Origin: SHVZ01 sp041906305
GTDB taxonomy: Bacteria > Pseudomonadota > Alphaproteobacteria > SHVZ01
Length of the DNA stretch: 64,000 nt
NCBI GenBank assembly: GCA_041906305.1
Contig: JAYRJL010000004.1
Span: 372,001 to 436,000 of the forward strand
Reading direction: 5' to 3'
The translations under genes were made by a program, and so were the position numbers. The notes beneath the pieces were generated by a model, which searched no databases, had not been told where the DNA came from, and saw only the letters and a program-made list of their open reading frames with translations. Shown piece by piece: positions 8,541-19,683 of the stretch (position 1 is the first letter of the stretch; each line of letters opens with the position of its first letter).

Positions 8541-9235
8541 TGCTCGAAGTCGAGAGTGTCGAAACCTTCTACGGGCCGAGCCAGGTGCTGTTCGGCTTCT
8601 CGCTTCACGTGGGATACGGCGAGGTGGTGACGCTCATGGGCCGGAACGGCATGGGCAAGACGACGGCCGTGAAGTCGATCATGGGTATTCTCAAGCCCCG
8701 TGCCGGCCGGATCGCCTTCGACGGGCAGGCGCTGGTCGGACGCCCGGCCTATGCGGCGGCACGCGCGGGCCTGGGTCTGGTGCCGGAAGGCCGGCAGGTG
8801 TTCCCGACCCTGACCGTCGAGGAGAACCTGGTCGCGACCGGGATCCGCCGCGGCGAGCGCCCCTGGACGCTGGCGCGGATCTGGGACCTGTTCCCGAGGC
8901 TCGCCGAGCGGCGGCGCAACCTCGGGTCCCAGCTTTCGGGCGGAGAGCAGCAGATGCTGGCGATCGGTCGCGCGCTCATGACCAACCCCCGGCTGCTGAT
9001 CTTGGACGAGGCGACCGAGGGGCTGGCGCCGCTGATCCGGGCCGAGATCTGGCGATGCCTGGAGGCGCTCAAGGGGGAGGGGCAGGCGATCCTGGTGATC
9101 GACAAGAACGTCAGCGCCCTGATCGCCCTTGCCACGCGGCACGTCATCATCGAAAAGGGGCGTGTGGTGTGGACGGGCGGCGGTGCCCAGCTCGCCGCCG
9201 ATCCGTCCATTTCCGAACGCTATCTCGGTGTCTGA
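8540..9235 (+). CDS. livF: ABC transporter ATP-binding protein (LivF family)
   Basis: A 231-residue ATPase, partner of LivG. Walker A is GRNGMGKTTAVKSIMG near residue 33, the signature is QLSGGEQQMLAIGRAL near residue 133, and Walker B is LLILDEATEGLAPLI. The GLVPEGRQVFPTLTVEENL phrase is diagnostic of LivF. The start codon overlaps the livG stop by one base. The stop is one base from the thioesterase start, extending the operon into metabolic genes. Confidence 0.95.
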   Translation: MLEVESVETFYGPSQVLFGFSLHVGYGEVVTLMGRNGMGKTTAVKSIMGILKPRAGRIAFDGQALVGRPAYAAARAGLGLVPEGRQVFPTLTVEENLVATGIRRGERPWTLARIWDLFPRLAERRRNLGSQLSGGEQQMLAIGRALMTNPRLLILDEATEGLAPLIRAEIWRCLEALKGEGQAILVIDKNVSALIALATRHVIIEKGRVVWTGGGAQLAADPSISERYLGV

Positions 9236-9236
9236 C

Positions 9237-9659
9237 ATGGCTTTGTTCACGACCAAGCAGACGGTGCGCTTCGCCGACTGCGACCCGGCCGGGCTCGTCG
9301 ACTATCCCAACTACTTCAAGATGGCCCAGGCCCTGGTCGAGGACTGGTTCGCCCAGAGCCTGCGCGAGCCCTTTGCCGACCTGCTGGCCGCCAAGAAGAT
9401 CGCGCTGCCGACCGTTCACCTGACGGTCGACTTCAACCGGCCGAGCCGCATGGGCGAGGTGCTGACCTGGACCGTCCAGGTCGAGGCGCTCGGCCGTTCC
9501 TCGATCCGCCTCAAGCTGGTGGCGACGGCCGACGGGGCCGAACGGCTGACGCTGACCCAGGTGATCGTCACCACAGATGCGACCGGCAAGAGCGTGGCGA
9601 TCCCGCCCGAGCTCCGGGTCAAGGTCGCCAACTACCAGTCGGCGACGGCCAAGAAGTAA
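9237..9659 (+). CDS. Acyl-CoA thioesterase (4-hydroxybenzoyl-CoA thioesterase-like, hot-dog fold)
   Basis: A 140-residue hot-dog-fold thioesterase. The segment VRFADCDPAGLVDYPNYFKM carries the conserved aspartate of the 4-hydroxybenzoyl-CoA thioesterase family (AD.D..G...YP.Y). It should hydrolyse an aromatic or acyl-CoA to the free acid and CoA, possibly to rescue CoA from stalled intermediates. The ATG at 9237 was preferred to an upstream start inside livF because it opens directly on the fold. It ends by overlapping the RidA start (TAATG). Its place in an operon with a CoA ligase and acyl-CoA dehydrogenase supports an aromatic-CoA substrate. Confidence 0.88.
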   Translation: MALFTTKQTVRFADCDPAGLVDYPNYFKMAQALVEDWFAQSLREPFADLLAAKKIALPTVHLTVDFNRPSRMGEVLTWTVQVEALGRSSIRLKLVATADGAERLTLTQVIVTTDATGKSVAIPPELRVKVANYQSATAKK

Positions 9660-10084
9660 TGCGGACCCTGCTGCCGCCGGGCTGGAAGCGGCCGAAAGGC
9701 TATGCCAACGGCATCGAGGCCCAAGGGCGGCTCATCTTCGTCGCCGGGCAGATCGGCTGGAACGCCGAGGAGGTCTTCGAGAGCGACGACCTCGGCGCCC
9801 AGACCCTTCAGGCCCTCCGCAATGTGATGGCGGTCATAGCGGAAGCCGATGCAAAGCCTCACCATATTGTTAGGATGACGTGGTATATTATTGATAAACA
9901 TGACTATCGCGCCCAGGCTAAGGAGATCGGCGCAGCCTATCGCGAGGTCATGGGCAACCACTATCCGGTGATGTCGCTGGTCGAGGTGAAAGCATTGCTC
10001 GAGGACCGGGCCAAGGTCGAGATCGAGGCGACGGCGGTGATCCCCGCCGCCGGCCGGGCGCGTCCGCCTGGAGTCCGGGACTGA
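9659..10084 (+). CDS. RidA/YjgF-family protein (enamine/imine deaminase-like)
   Basis: A 141-residue member of the YjgF/YER057c/UK114 family, trimers that hydrolyse reactive enamines or imines or serve pathway-specific roles. Visible family features are GRLIFVAGQIGWN near residue 23, the LQALRNVMAVIAEADAKPHHI stretch and VMSLVEVKALLEDRAKVEIEA, which has lysine where the arginine-containing RidA branch has a conserved RVEVA-type end. It overlaps the thioesterase stop by one base. An AT-rich patch of codons at about 9862-9905 is unlike the rest of the gene. Its presence beside a 2-aminobenzoate-type CoA ligase suggests removal of the amino group from an enamine intermediate, which is inference. 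Confidence 0.88.
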   Translation: MRTLLPPGWKRPKGYANGIEAQGRLIFVAGQIGWNAEEVFESDDLGAQTLQALRNVMAVIAEADAKPHHIVRMTWYIIDKHDYRAQAKEIGAAYREVMGNHYPVMSLVEVKALLEDRAKVEIEATAVIPAAGRARPPGVRD

Positions 10085-10085
10085 C

Positions 10086-10553
10086 ATGCGCGCGTTGCTG
10101 CTCGGCCTCGTCTTCGTGCTGTTCATCGCCGACCCGGGCTGGGCCGATGCCGCGCGCAACTCGCTCTGGCGGACGCAGCCGGACCACATGGCCCCCACGC
10201 AGAAGATGCCCCTGGGGCTGGCGATCACCCCGCCGCCGTTCCCCCCTGACGAGTATCCGGCCTCCATCGTCGTCCGCCGCTCGAAGGGCGACATGTCGAC
10301 ATTGGGCAAGCTGGACAAGGGGATGAGCGAGGCCTGCCAAGCCGGCGTCTTCCGCGAGCTCAAGCCCAGCAAGATGGTCGCGGTCGCGAACAATGCGACG
10401 TTGGGTGCCGCCTTCGGCCATGGCCTCGGCCTGGTCGACCCGAAGAAGCTCGCCGACCCCTCGAAGGTCTATTATTTCTACCACGGGTCGACCTCGTTCT
10501 GCATGGTGCGGGTCGAGGACAACTGGGATCCCAAGCACTCCCGCTCGCGTTGA
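10086..10553 (+). CDS. Small exported protein of unknown function
   Basis: A 155-residue protein I do not recognise. It has a clear N-terminal signal peptide (hydrophobic LLLGLVFVLFI, cleavage likely after GWADA near residue 22). The mature part is rich in proline early on, then has two cysteines (EACQAGVF and TSFCMVRV) that could form one disulfide in the periplasm. No lipobox or further membrane segment is present. The gene begins one base after the RidA stop, so it is probably the last gene of the upstream operon, though its function need not be related. Confidence 0.75.
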   Translation: MRALLLGLVFVLFIADPGWADAARNSLWRTQPDHMAPTQKMPLGLAITPPPFPPDEYPASIVVRRSKGDMSTLGKLDKGMSEACQAGVFRELKPSKMVAVANNATLGAAFGHGLGLVDPKKLADPSKVYYFYHGSTSFCMVRVEDNWDPKHSRSR

Positions 10554-10601
10554 GCCGCTCGCGCCTAGAAGTCGCCTCGGGCCCTGGCGCGCGGTAGTAT
10601 C

Positions 10602-10613
10602 CGATTCAAATCG
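10602..10613. promoter_or_regulatory. Short inverted repeat upstream of the beta-oxidation operon
   Basis: CGATT-CA-AATCG forms a perfect 5-base inverted repeat 18 bases before the thiolase start, in the 77-base gap that should hold the operon promoter or leader. Its position would suit an operator for a TetR- or GntR-type fatty-acid regulator, but the site is short and could arise by chance. Confidence 0.25.
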
Positions 10614-10630
10614 ATTGGAGTTCGAGCGCC

Positions 10631-11754
<1,124 letters not shown>

Positions 11755-11755
<1 letters not shown>

Positions 11756-14100
11756 TGCCGGCGCCCAAGCTCAAGATCGGCCGCGTCGGGGTCATCGGCT
11801 CCGGCGTGATGGGTGGCGGCATCGCGGCCCAAGTCGCCAACGCCGGCATCCCCGTCCACCTGCTCGACATCGTGCCGAAGGACGGAAGCAACCGGAACGC
11901 GGTCGCCGAGGGCGCGATCCAGCGCCTGCTCAAGACCGATCCTGCTCCATTCATGCACGCCGGCGCCGCGCGACTGGTGACACCTGGCAACATCGAGGAC
12001 CATCTCGACCGCCTGGGCGAATGCGACTGGATCGTGGAGGTCGTGGCCGAGAACCTCGAGATCAAGCAGGGCGTCTACCGGAAGATCGAGGCGCATCGGA
12101 AGAAGGGCTCGATCGTCTCTTCCAACACCTCGACGATCCCGCTCGGCCATCTGACCAAGGGCCTGCCGAAGTCCTTCGCCAAGGACGTCCTGATCACCCA
12201 CTTCTTCAACCCGCCGCGCTACATGCGGCTGCTCGAGATCGTCGCGGGACCGGCGACCAGGCCGAAGGCGGTCGAGATCATCCGCGACTTCTGCGACTAC
12301 GCGCTCGGCAAGGGCGTCGTCGACTGCAAGGACACGCCGGGATTCATCGCCAACCGCATCGGCACCTACTGGATCCAGGCAGCGATCAACCACGCGATCG
12401 ATCTCGGCCTCACGGTCGAGGAGGCGGACGCGGTCGCCGGCCGGCCGATGGGCATCCCCAAGACCGGCATCTTCGGCCTGCTCGACCTCGTCGGCCTCGA
12501 CCTGATGCCGCATGTGTCGAAGAGCCTGCTGGCGACCTTGCCGGAGGGCGACGACTATCGCCGCATCTATCGGCCGCAGGCTTTGTTCGAGAAGATGATC
12601 GCCGACGGCTACACCGGCCGTAAAGGCAAGGGCGGGTTCTACCGCCTGGCCAAGGGCGCCGACGGCAGCCGCGTGAAGGAGGCGATCGACCTCAAGACCG
12701 GCGCGTATCACGTCGCGGGCAAGCCGCGCCTCGACTCCGTCGAGTCTGCGCGCAAGGGCCTCAAGGTTCTGGCCGAGCATCCCGACAAGGGCGGCAAGTA
12801 CGCCTGGGCGGTGATGCGCGACACGCTCTCCTATGCGGCGTCGCTGGTGCCCGACATCGCCGACCGGGTGACCGCGGTCGACGAGGCGATGCGCCTGGGT
12901 TACGCGTGGAAGCGCGGGCCGTTCGAGATGATCGACCAGCTCGGCGCCAAGTGGTTCTCCGACAAGCTCGCGGCGGAAGGCAAGGCGGTTCCGGCGCTGC
13001 TGAACGCGGCGACCGCGGCCGGCGGCTTCTATCGCACGCAAGGCAGCACGGTCGAGTATCTCGCCACCGACGGCACGTACCAGCCGATCCAGCGGCGCCC
13101 CGGCGTTCTCCTGCTCGCGGACGTCAAGCGCGGCAAGCAGCCGATCGTCGGCAACAAGGCGGCAAGCCTCTGGGATCTCGGCGACGGCGTCGCCTGCCTC
13201 GAGTTCCACACCAAGATGAACGCCTTCGATGCCGAGGTGCTCGGCATGGTGAAGAAGGCGATCGACACGGTGGCGAAGAGCTACAAGGCGCTGGTCATCC
13301 ACAACGACGCCGACAACTTCTCGGTCGGTGCCAATCTCGGCCTGGCGCTGTTCGCCGCCAACGTCGCGCTGTGGCCGGCGATCGACCAGCTCGTCGACCA
13401 GGGCCAGAAGACCTTCAAGGCGCTCAAATACGCGCCGTTCCCCTCTGTCGGCGCGCCGTCGGGCATGGCGCTCGGCGGCGGCTGCGAGGTGCTGCTGCAC
13501 TGCTCGGCGGTGCAGGCACATGCCGAGAGCTATATCGGTCTCGTCGAATGCGGCGTCGGCCTCGTGCCGGGCTGGGGCGGCTCGAAGGAGCTGCTGACGC
13601 GGTGGGCGACCCTGCCGGGCATGCCGAAGGGACCGATGCCACCCGTCGCCAAGGCGTTCGAGACGGTGGCGATGGCGAAGGTCGGCAAGTCGGCGTACGA
13701 GTGCCGCGAGCTGGGATTCCTGCGCCCGACCGACGGTATCACGATGAACCGCGATCGCCTTCTGGCCGATGCGAAGGAGGCGGCGCTCAGGCTCGCCAAG
13801 AAGTACAAGGCGCCGGAGCCGCCGGTGCTCAAGCTGCCGGGCCCGACCGGCGTCGCCGCGATCCAGCTCCAGGTCGAGGGCCTGACCTTGCAGGGCAAGG
13901 TCACCAGGCACGACCAGGTGGTGGTCAAGGAGCTGGCTCGCGTGGTGACGGGCGGCGACGATGCCGACCACATCGAACCGACCAGCGAGGACAAGCTCTA
14001 CGCGCTCGAACGCGCCGCCTTCATGCGCCTGGTCAAGACCGAAGGCACGCTCCAGCGCATGGAGCACATGCTCACCACCGGCAAGCCGCTGAGGAACTAG
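11755..14100 (+). CDS. 3-hydroxyacyl-CoA dehydrogenase / enoyl-CoA hydratase fusion protein
   Basis: A 781-residue two-domain enzyme for the middle steps of beta-oxidation. The dehydrogenase comes first: Rossmann loop VIGSGVMGGGIAAQVANAG at about residues 10-30, catalytic histidine in LITHFFNPPRYM, then DTPGFIANRIG. The crotonase domain is C-terminal, with ALGGGCEVLLHC and SYIGLVECGVGLVPGWGG holding the two glutamates expected for hydration. This order is the reverse of FadB/FadJ and is typical of an alpha- and actinobacterial type. The ATG at 11755 overlaps the thiolase stop. Two bases separate it from the next gene. Confidence 0.94.
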
Positions 14101-14102
14101 CG

Positions 14103-15887
<1,785 letters not shown>

Positions 15888-15971
15888 GCCGGAATCGAGG
15901 ACCGGCCGATTCCAGGCAGGGGAAGGGCATCGCGGCCCTGATTTTCGGGCGATTTGGCCCGCGCCCATCGC

Positions 15972-16000
15972 TTGACGGGGCGGGCGCCCCCGATTAGGTA
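15972..16000 (+). promoter_or_regulatory. Probable sigma-70-type promoter for tRNA-His
   Basis: TTGACG (15972-15977) and TAGGTA (15995-16000) are separated by exactly 17 bases and end 10 bases before the mature tRNA-His. The spacer is a GC-rich self-complementary run. The spacing and match are good for a housekeeping promoter in this kind of genome. Confidence 0.55.
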
Positions 16001-16010
16001 TGGCCCCAGT

Positions 16011-16088
16011 GGCGGGTGTAGCTCAGTTGGTTAGAGCACCAGATTGTGGATCTGGGGGTCGCCGGTTCAATTCCGGTCACTCGCCCCA
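16011..16088 (+). tRNA. tRNA-His (anticodon GTG)
   Basis: A complete cloverleaf can be folded. The anticodon stem CCAGA/TCTGG holds loop TTGTGGA with anticodon GTG. The acceptor stem GCGGGTG/CACTCGC has one G-T pair, and an extra 5' G at 16011 pairs with C at 16085, the identity feature of histidine tRNA. D-arm GCTCAGTTGGTTAGAGC and T-arm with GGTTCAATTCC are standard. CCA is encoded at 16086-16088. Confidence 0.97.
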
Positions 16089-16144
16089 CTTTTCCTTTAC
16101 GTTCGAACGTGTTAGCCAGCAAGCTAATCGATCGTAAAGAAAAG
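16089..16144 (+). other. Inverted-repeat region downstream of tRNA-His
   Basis: CTTTTCCTTTACG directly after the tRNA is nearly complementary to CGTAAAGAAAAG at about 16132-16143. Inside lie TTCGAA and TTAGC...GCTAA. The outer arms are A/T-rich on one strand, so the fold could act as a processing or termination structure for the tRNA transcript. No gene was seen between the tRNA and 16242. Confidence 0.35.
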
Positions 16145-16241
16145 ATGAACATTTCCGAAAATTGTCACCTTGCAACCGCAGGCGTGAATGGATTGATTGG
16201 CGCCTCTACCCACAAGAGGGCGCTTTAGGCCTGCGGATCCC

Positions 16242-17357
16242 ATGAGCACGGCTTCTGCCAGCGATCGTTTTTGGCCGGCGACATTCGCCGAGCGCGGGGT
16301 CACCGTGCCTTTCACGACGCCGGTGCTGGCAGCCGCCCGTCTGCGCTCGACCCAGCCCGAGCGCGTCGAGTACCTGATCCCGGGCCTGTCAGGTTCCAAG
16401 GGGACCTATGTGATCCCGGCCAAGTCCGTGCCGGAGATGTTCAGACTGACCGTCCACGATCGCGCATTGCTCGAGGAGATGGAGCGGAAGACCGCGACCA
16501 GCCCGCACGACATCCGCATCGCCACGCTCAAGGTCGCGAGCACCGGGCTCGCCGGCGCCGAGGCCGCGCAGGCCGCCAAGGCCGTCCTGAGCGCCGCCGA
16601 GAACCAGGAGCTGGTGACGCGGCTCTTCGTCGTCGTCCGCGCGCTCGAGCAGCTCTCCAACAGCAAGGAGAAGTTCGTCGTCACCGACCTGATGTCGGAC
16701 TCCGGCAAGAAGCGCGCACGCGCCGAGCTCGCCGCCGCGGGCGAGCGTCTGGACATCGAGCTGCAGGAGCTTCTCGACCGGCTCGAGCAATGGGGCAACA
16801 TGATCGCGCCGCTCGGCGTGTCCCGGAGCGCCGCGGTCGGACCGATGCGCCGGGTGTGGCAGCAGCTCGTCGTGCTGTCGCGCGCGATGCGCGACTGGGC
16901 TTCCGGCGAATGGGCGGACGACGCGAAGCCCGACGCGACGCTGGTCGCCGATGTCGCCGAGGAGACCAACCGCGTCGCGACCCAGCCGATCGCCGACCTC
17001 GACATGGCGCTCGACAACATCGCCAAATACATCGTGCCGTGGGGCGAGACCGAGCAGGCGCTGAAGGCGTCGATGGACAAACTCGGCTGGTTCTTCGACG
17101 GCTGGGACCATGTGCTGAAGGTCTGGGACCTGGCCCAGCGCGAGGCCCATTACCGCCAGAAGGAGGCGGTGGTGGAGATGGTGCGCCTGCTGCCGCTGGT
17201 GCCGCAGAGCGAGATCAAGGCGGCGAACCAGGCCAAGTGGGCGGACATGTCGGTGTCGATGCGCCGCCAGGTGCGGGTGCTGGAGGGCTGGAACTCCGGC
17301 GAGATCGACCTCGAGCTGATGATGCGCCTCGAGAAGTACAAGTCGACGGTCGTCTGA
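16242..17357 (+). CDS. Conserved-looking protein of unknown function
   Basis: A 371-residue soluble protein that I do not recognise. The first 70 residues contain regularly spaced prolines and aromatics (PFTTPVLAAARLR, IPGLSGSKGTYVIP, RLTVHDRALLEEM) that look like a small folded domain. The rest is helical and strongly charged, with an aromatic cluster (WFFDGWDHVLKVWDLAQ, about residues 285-302). No signal peptide, membrane segment or cofactor motif is seen. The ATG at 16242 was taken over an earlier in-frame start because it opens on ordinary protein sequence. It converges on the membrane protein at 17368 with only 10 bases between stops. Confidence 0.85.
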   Translation: MSTASASDRFWPATFAERGVTVPFTTPVLAAARLRSTQPERVEYLIPGLSGSKGTYVIPAKSVPEMFRLTVHDRALLEEMERKTATSPHDIRIATLKVASTGLAGAEAAQAAKAVLSAAENQELVTRLFVVVRALEQLSNSKEKFVVTDLMSDSGKKRARAELAAAGERLDIELQELLDRLEQWGNMIAPLGVSRSAAVGPMRRVWQQLVVLSRAMRDWASGEWADDAKPDATLVADVAEETNRVATQPIADLDMALDNIAKYIVPWGETEQALKASMDKLGWFFDGWDHVLKVWDLAQREAHYRQKEAVVEMVRLLPLVPQSEIKAANQAKWADMSVSMRRQVRVLEGWNSGEIDLELMMRLEKYKSTVV

Positions 17358-17367
17358 CCGCCGTTCT

Positions 17368-18423
17368 TCAGCCTCGAAGTCCGGCGAGCACGTCGCGCGC
17401 CTTGGCGGCGACGAGAGACTGAGGATCGAGCGGCTTCAGGGCCTCTTCCGCGGGGGCGGCTGCTTCCGCCGGCGCTTCGGTCGGTGCGGGAGGCGGCGTC
17501 GACAAGGGGCCGGTCGCCGACGGCGGCGAGGCGGCGACGTCCTGATAGGGCTTGGCGCCCCACGAGGTCGACAGCTTCATCTTCGGCTTGCCGCCGCTGC
17601 TGTTGGCCGCGGCCTTGGCGATTGCCGATTCCGGCTTCTTCAGGCGGTGATAGTCGGACGAGCGCAGGATCACGCCGACGATGCCGCCGCCGGTGACGAT
17701 GCGCGCCGCGTCGGACAGCGCGTTGATCGCTGCGTCGCGCTTGACCTGCACCACCTGGCTTTCGGCGAGCTTCACCAGCTCCGCACCGAGACTCATCTTG
17801 AGGCTCTCCATCGACTGCGCGACGCGCGACGCGTCGTCCGCCGACCGGCACCGCAGGTCGAGATAGAAGGCGTAGAGGTGGACGTAGCGGCTGAACTCGT
17901 CGTCCATCTCCAGCATCAGCGGATCGTGCAGCGGCACCAGCACTTCACCGGCGCCGAGCCTGCGGCCGAGGCGGCCGCCGTCGGAGTCGGCGCGCTTGCG
18001 CGTCCGCCGGTGCCAGACGTAGCGGGTGAGCACGGTCGCGCCCAGCGTCAGCACGCTGACCACGACCCAGAGCATGCCCAGCGCCTTGAGGCTGTCGCGC
18101 ATCAGGTCGGCGATGCCCTCGAGATTGAGCATCTTCAGCGACAGCCGGATGTGCTTCTGGCTCGCGAAGACGTATTCCTTCACGAAGTCGACCAGCCAGA
18201 CCGGCATGTCGTCCTGGAAGGCGATGATCAGCGTGAAGGCGACCGCGAAGATGTCGAGCGCGGCGATGCCGATGATCATGCCCCAGGTGACCACGCGCAT
18301 CAGGACCGAGATCGCCACGTCCATCATGGCGACCGACCAATGCTTCTCCTTCGGCTTCGGCGGTGGCCGCGGCCGGGAGGGCGCCTGTGGCTGGTCCTTC
18401 GATCCCTTCAGAAACTCGAGCAT
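17368..18423 (-). CDS. Membrane protein of unknown function
   Basis: A 351-residue protein I do not recognise. After a proline- and lysine-rich cytoplasmic tail (residues 1-30) come a long hydrophobic stretch at about 33-69 (probably one or two membrane helices) and a second at about 115-136 (LGMLWVVVSVLTLGATVL). A charged helical region then follows, with a hydrophobic glycine patch (IVTGGGIVGVILRS) near 250, and the last 80 residues are low-complexity Pro/Ala/Glu. It faces the unknown gene at 16242 and is divergent from ssb, with a 163-base region (18424-18586) that should hold both promoters. Confidence 0.8.
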   Translation of the reverse strand: MLEFLKGSKDQPQAPSRPRPPPKPKEKHWSVAMMDVAISVLMRVVTWGMIIGIAALDIFAVAFTLIIAFQDDMPVWLVDFVKEYVFASQKHIRLSLKMLNLEGIADLMRDSLKALGMLWVVVSVLTLGATVLTRYVWHRRTRKRADSDGGRLGRRLGAGEVLVPLHDPLMLEMDDEFSRYVHLYAFYLDLRCRSADDASRVAQSMESLKMSLGAELVKLAESQVVQVKRDAAINALSDAARIVTGGGIVGVILRSSDYHRLKKPESAIAKAAANSSGGKPKMKLSTSWGAKPYQDVAASPPSATGPLSTPPPAPTEAPAEAAAPAEEALKPLDPQSLVAAKARDVLAGLRG

Positions 18424-18586
18424 TCGTGCTGTGTGGCGGTGAGCGTGCCGGGCGGAAATCTATCTGTTCAGTTAGTGTCCGGGCGAGCATATTCTTAGTC
18501 TTTCGACGAGCCGCGACGAACCATCGACGAGGTGGTCGCAGAACGGCTAGGAAGGGTCTCCCCGCAGTCGACGGGAAGGGAGTGTC

Positions 18587-19048
18587 ATGGCCGGTAGCGT
18601 TAACAAAGTCATTCTGGTCGGGAACCTCGGGCGCGATCCCGAAGTCCGCAATACCCAGGACGGCCGCAAGGTGGTCAATCTTTCGCTCGCCACGTCGGAG
18701 TCCTGGCGCGACCGCCAGTCCGGCGAGCGCAAGGAGCGGACCGAGTGGCACCGCGTGGTGATCTTCAACGAGAACCTGGCGGAAGTGGCCGAGAAGTATC
18801 TGCGCAAGGGCGCCAAGGTCTTCATCGAAGGCCAGCTCCAGACCCGGAAGTGGACCGACCAGTCCGGGGCCGAGAAGTACACCACTGAGATCGTTCTGCA
18901 GCGCTACCGGGGCGAGCTCACCATGCTCGACGGCCGCGGCGAAGGCGGCGGCGCCAGCCATGGCGGCGAGTTCGCGGACGCGCCCGGCCCGTCGAGCCCG
19001 CCCCCCCGGAAAGGCGGCGCCGATCTCGACGACGAGATCCCGTTCTGA
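18587..19048 (+). CDS. ssb: Single-stranded DNA-binding protein
   Basis: A 153-residue SSB that coats single-stranded DNA in replication, repair and recombination. The OB fold starts at once (SVNKVILVGNLGRDPEVRNT) and contains ERKERTEWHRVVIFNENLAE and a C-terminal part of that domain ending near LTMLDGRG at residue 115. A glycine- and proline-rich linker leads to the conserved acidic tip DDEIPF, the docking site for partner proteins. A strong ribosome site (GAAGGGAG) precedes ATG 18587. Its position upstream of gyrA is usual for alphaproteobacteria. Confidence 0.97.
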   Translation: MAGSVNKVILVGNLGRDPEVRNTQDGRKVVNLSLATSESWRDRQSGERKERTEWHRVVIFNENLAEVAEKYLRKGAKVFIEGQLQTRKWTDQSGAEKYTTEIVLQRYRGELTMLDGRGEGGGASHGGEFADAPGPSSPPPRKGGADLDDEIPF

Positions 19049-19062
19049 TCCAGGGGCCCCCG

Positions 19063-19683
19063 ATGCTCGGACGTTTTCTCACGGCACTTCTCTGCCTTGG
19101 CTGGCTCGCCGCCGCCGAGGCCCAGACCGCCTACAAGGAGATCGATCCCAAGGGCACGAGCTTCGCCGGTGCCGCGGTCTTCCGGAAGATCGCGCGCCTG
19201 GCCCAGGACAAGATCGAGGTCGCCAAGGCGGAGCAGGAAGTGGTGACGGTTCTCGCCGGCAAGCCCGAGACGAAGAACGTCGCCAAGCCGGGCGACTACA
19301 TCGTCACCGGATCGCTCGGCGAACGCTACGTGATCGCCGGCAACCGTTTCGATCGGCTCTACGAGCCCGACCCGGGCCGCCCGGGCGAGTTCCGTTCCAA
19401 GGGCACGGTCCAGGCCGTGCTGCTGACCGAGCCGGTGACCTTCAAGGCCCCGTGGGGCGAGCAGCAGCGGATCGATGCCGGCGGTGTGCTGGTCAAGAAC
19501 GGCGACGACATCTACGGCATCGCCGAGGCGGCGTTCGCCGAGACCTACGGCCGCGCCGACAAGGACGGCAAGGTCTTCGTCGGCCTCGACGTGCCGGTGG
19601 CCCAGCAGAAGGCGGCGGCGCAGGAGCGGGGCGAGACGGCGCATGTCGCCGACGCCGACCGACGCATGAACTTCAAGAAGTGA
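19063..19683 (+). CDS. Exported protein of unknown function with two GD-Y/I-type motifs
   Basis: A 206-residue protein with a signal peptide (FLTALLCLGWLAAAEAQ, cleavage near residue 21). The mature part contains PGDYIVTGSLGERYVIAGNR followed by F..LYEP, close to the GDWII.G..GE.Y....F...YE pattern known from many small phage and bacterial hypothetical proteins. A second, weaker copy appears as GGVLVKNGDDIYGIAEAAFA followed by ETY. So it may carry two copies of one small beta domain in the periplasm. It starts 14 bases after ssb, and the next gene starts on its stop codon (GTGA). Function unknown. Confidence 0.8.
   Translation: MLGRFLTALLCLGWLAAAEAQTAYKEIDPKGTSFAGAAVFRKIARLAQDKIEVAKAEQEVVTVLAGKPETKNVAKPGDYIVTGSLGERYVIAGNRFDRLYEPDPGRPGEFRSKGTVQAVLLTEPVTFKAPWGEQQRIDAGGVLVKNGDDIYGIAEAAFAETYGRADKDGKVFVGLDVPVAQQKAAAQERGETAHVADADRRMNFKK

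Noticed and set aside
16046..16228. A 60-codon open frame starting inside tRNA-His
   Set aside because: It overlaps the tRNA, has no ribosome site, and most of its sequence is explained by the tRNA and the inverted repeats after it.
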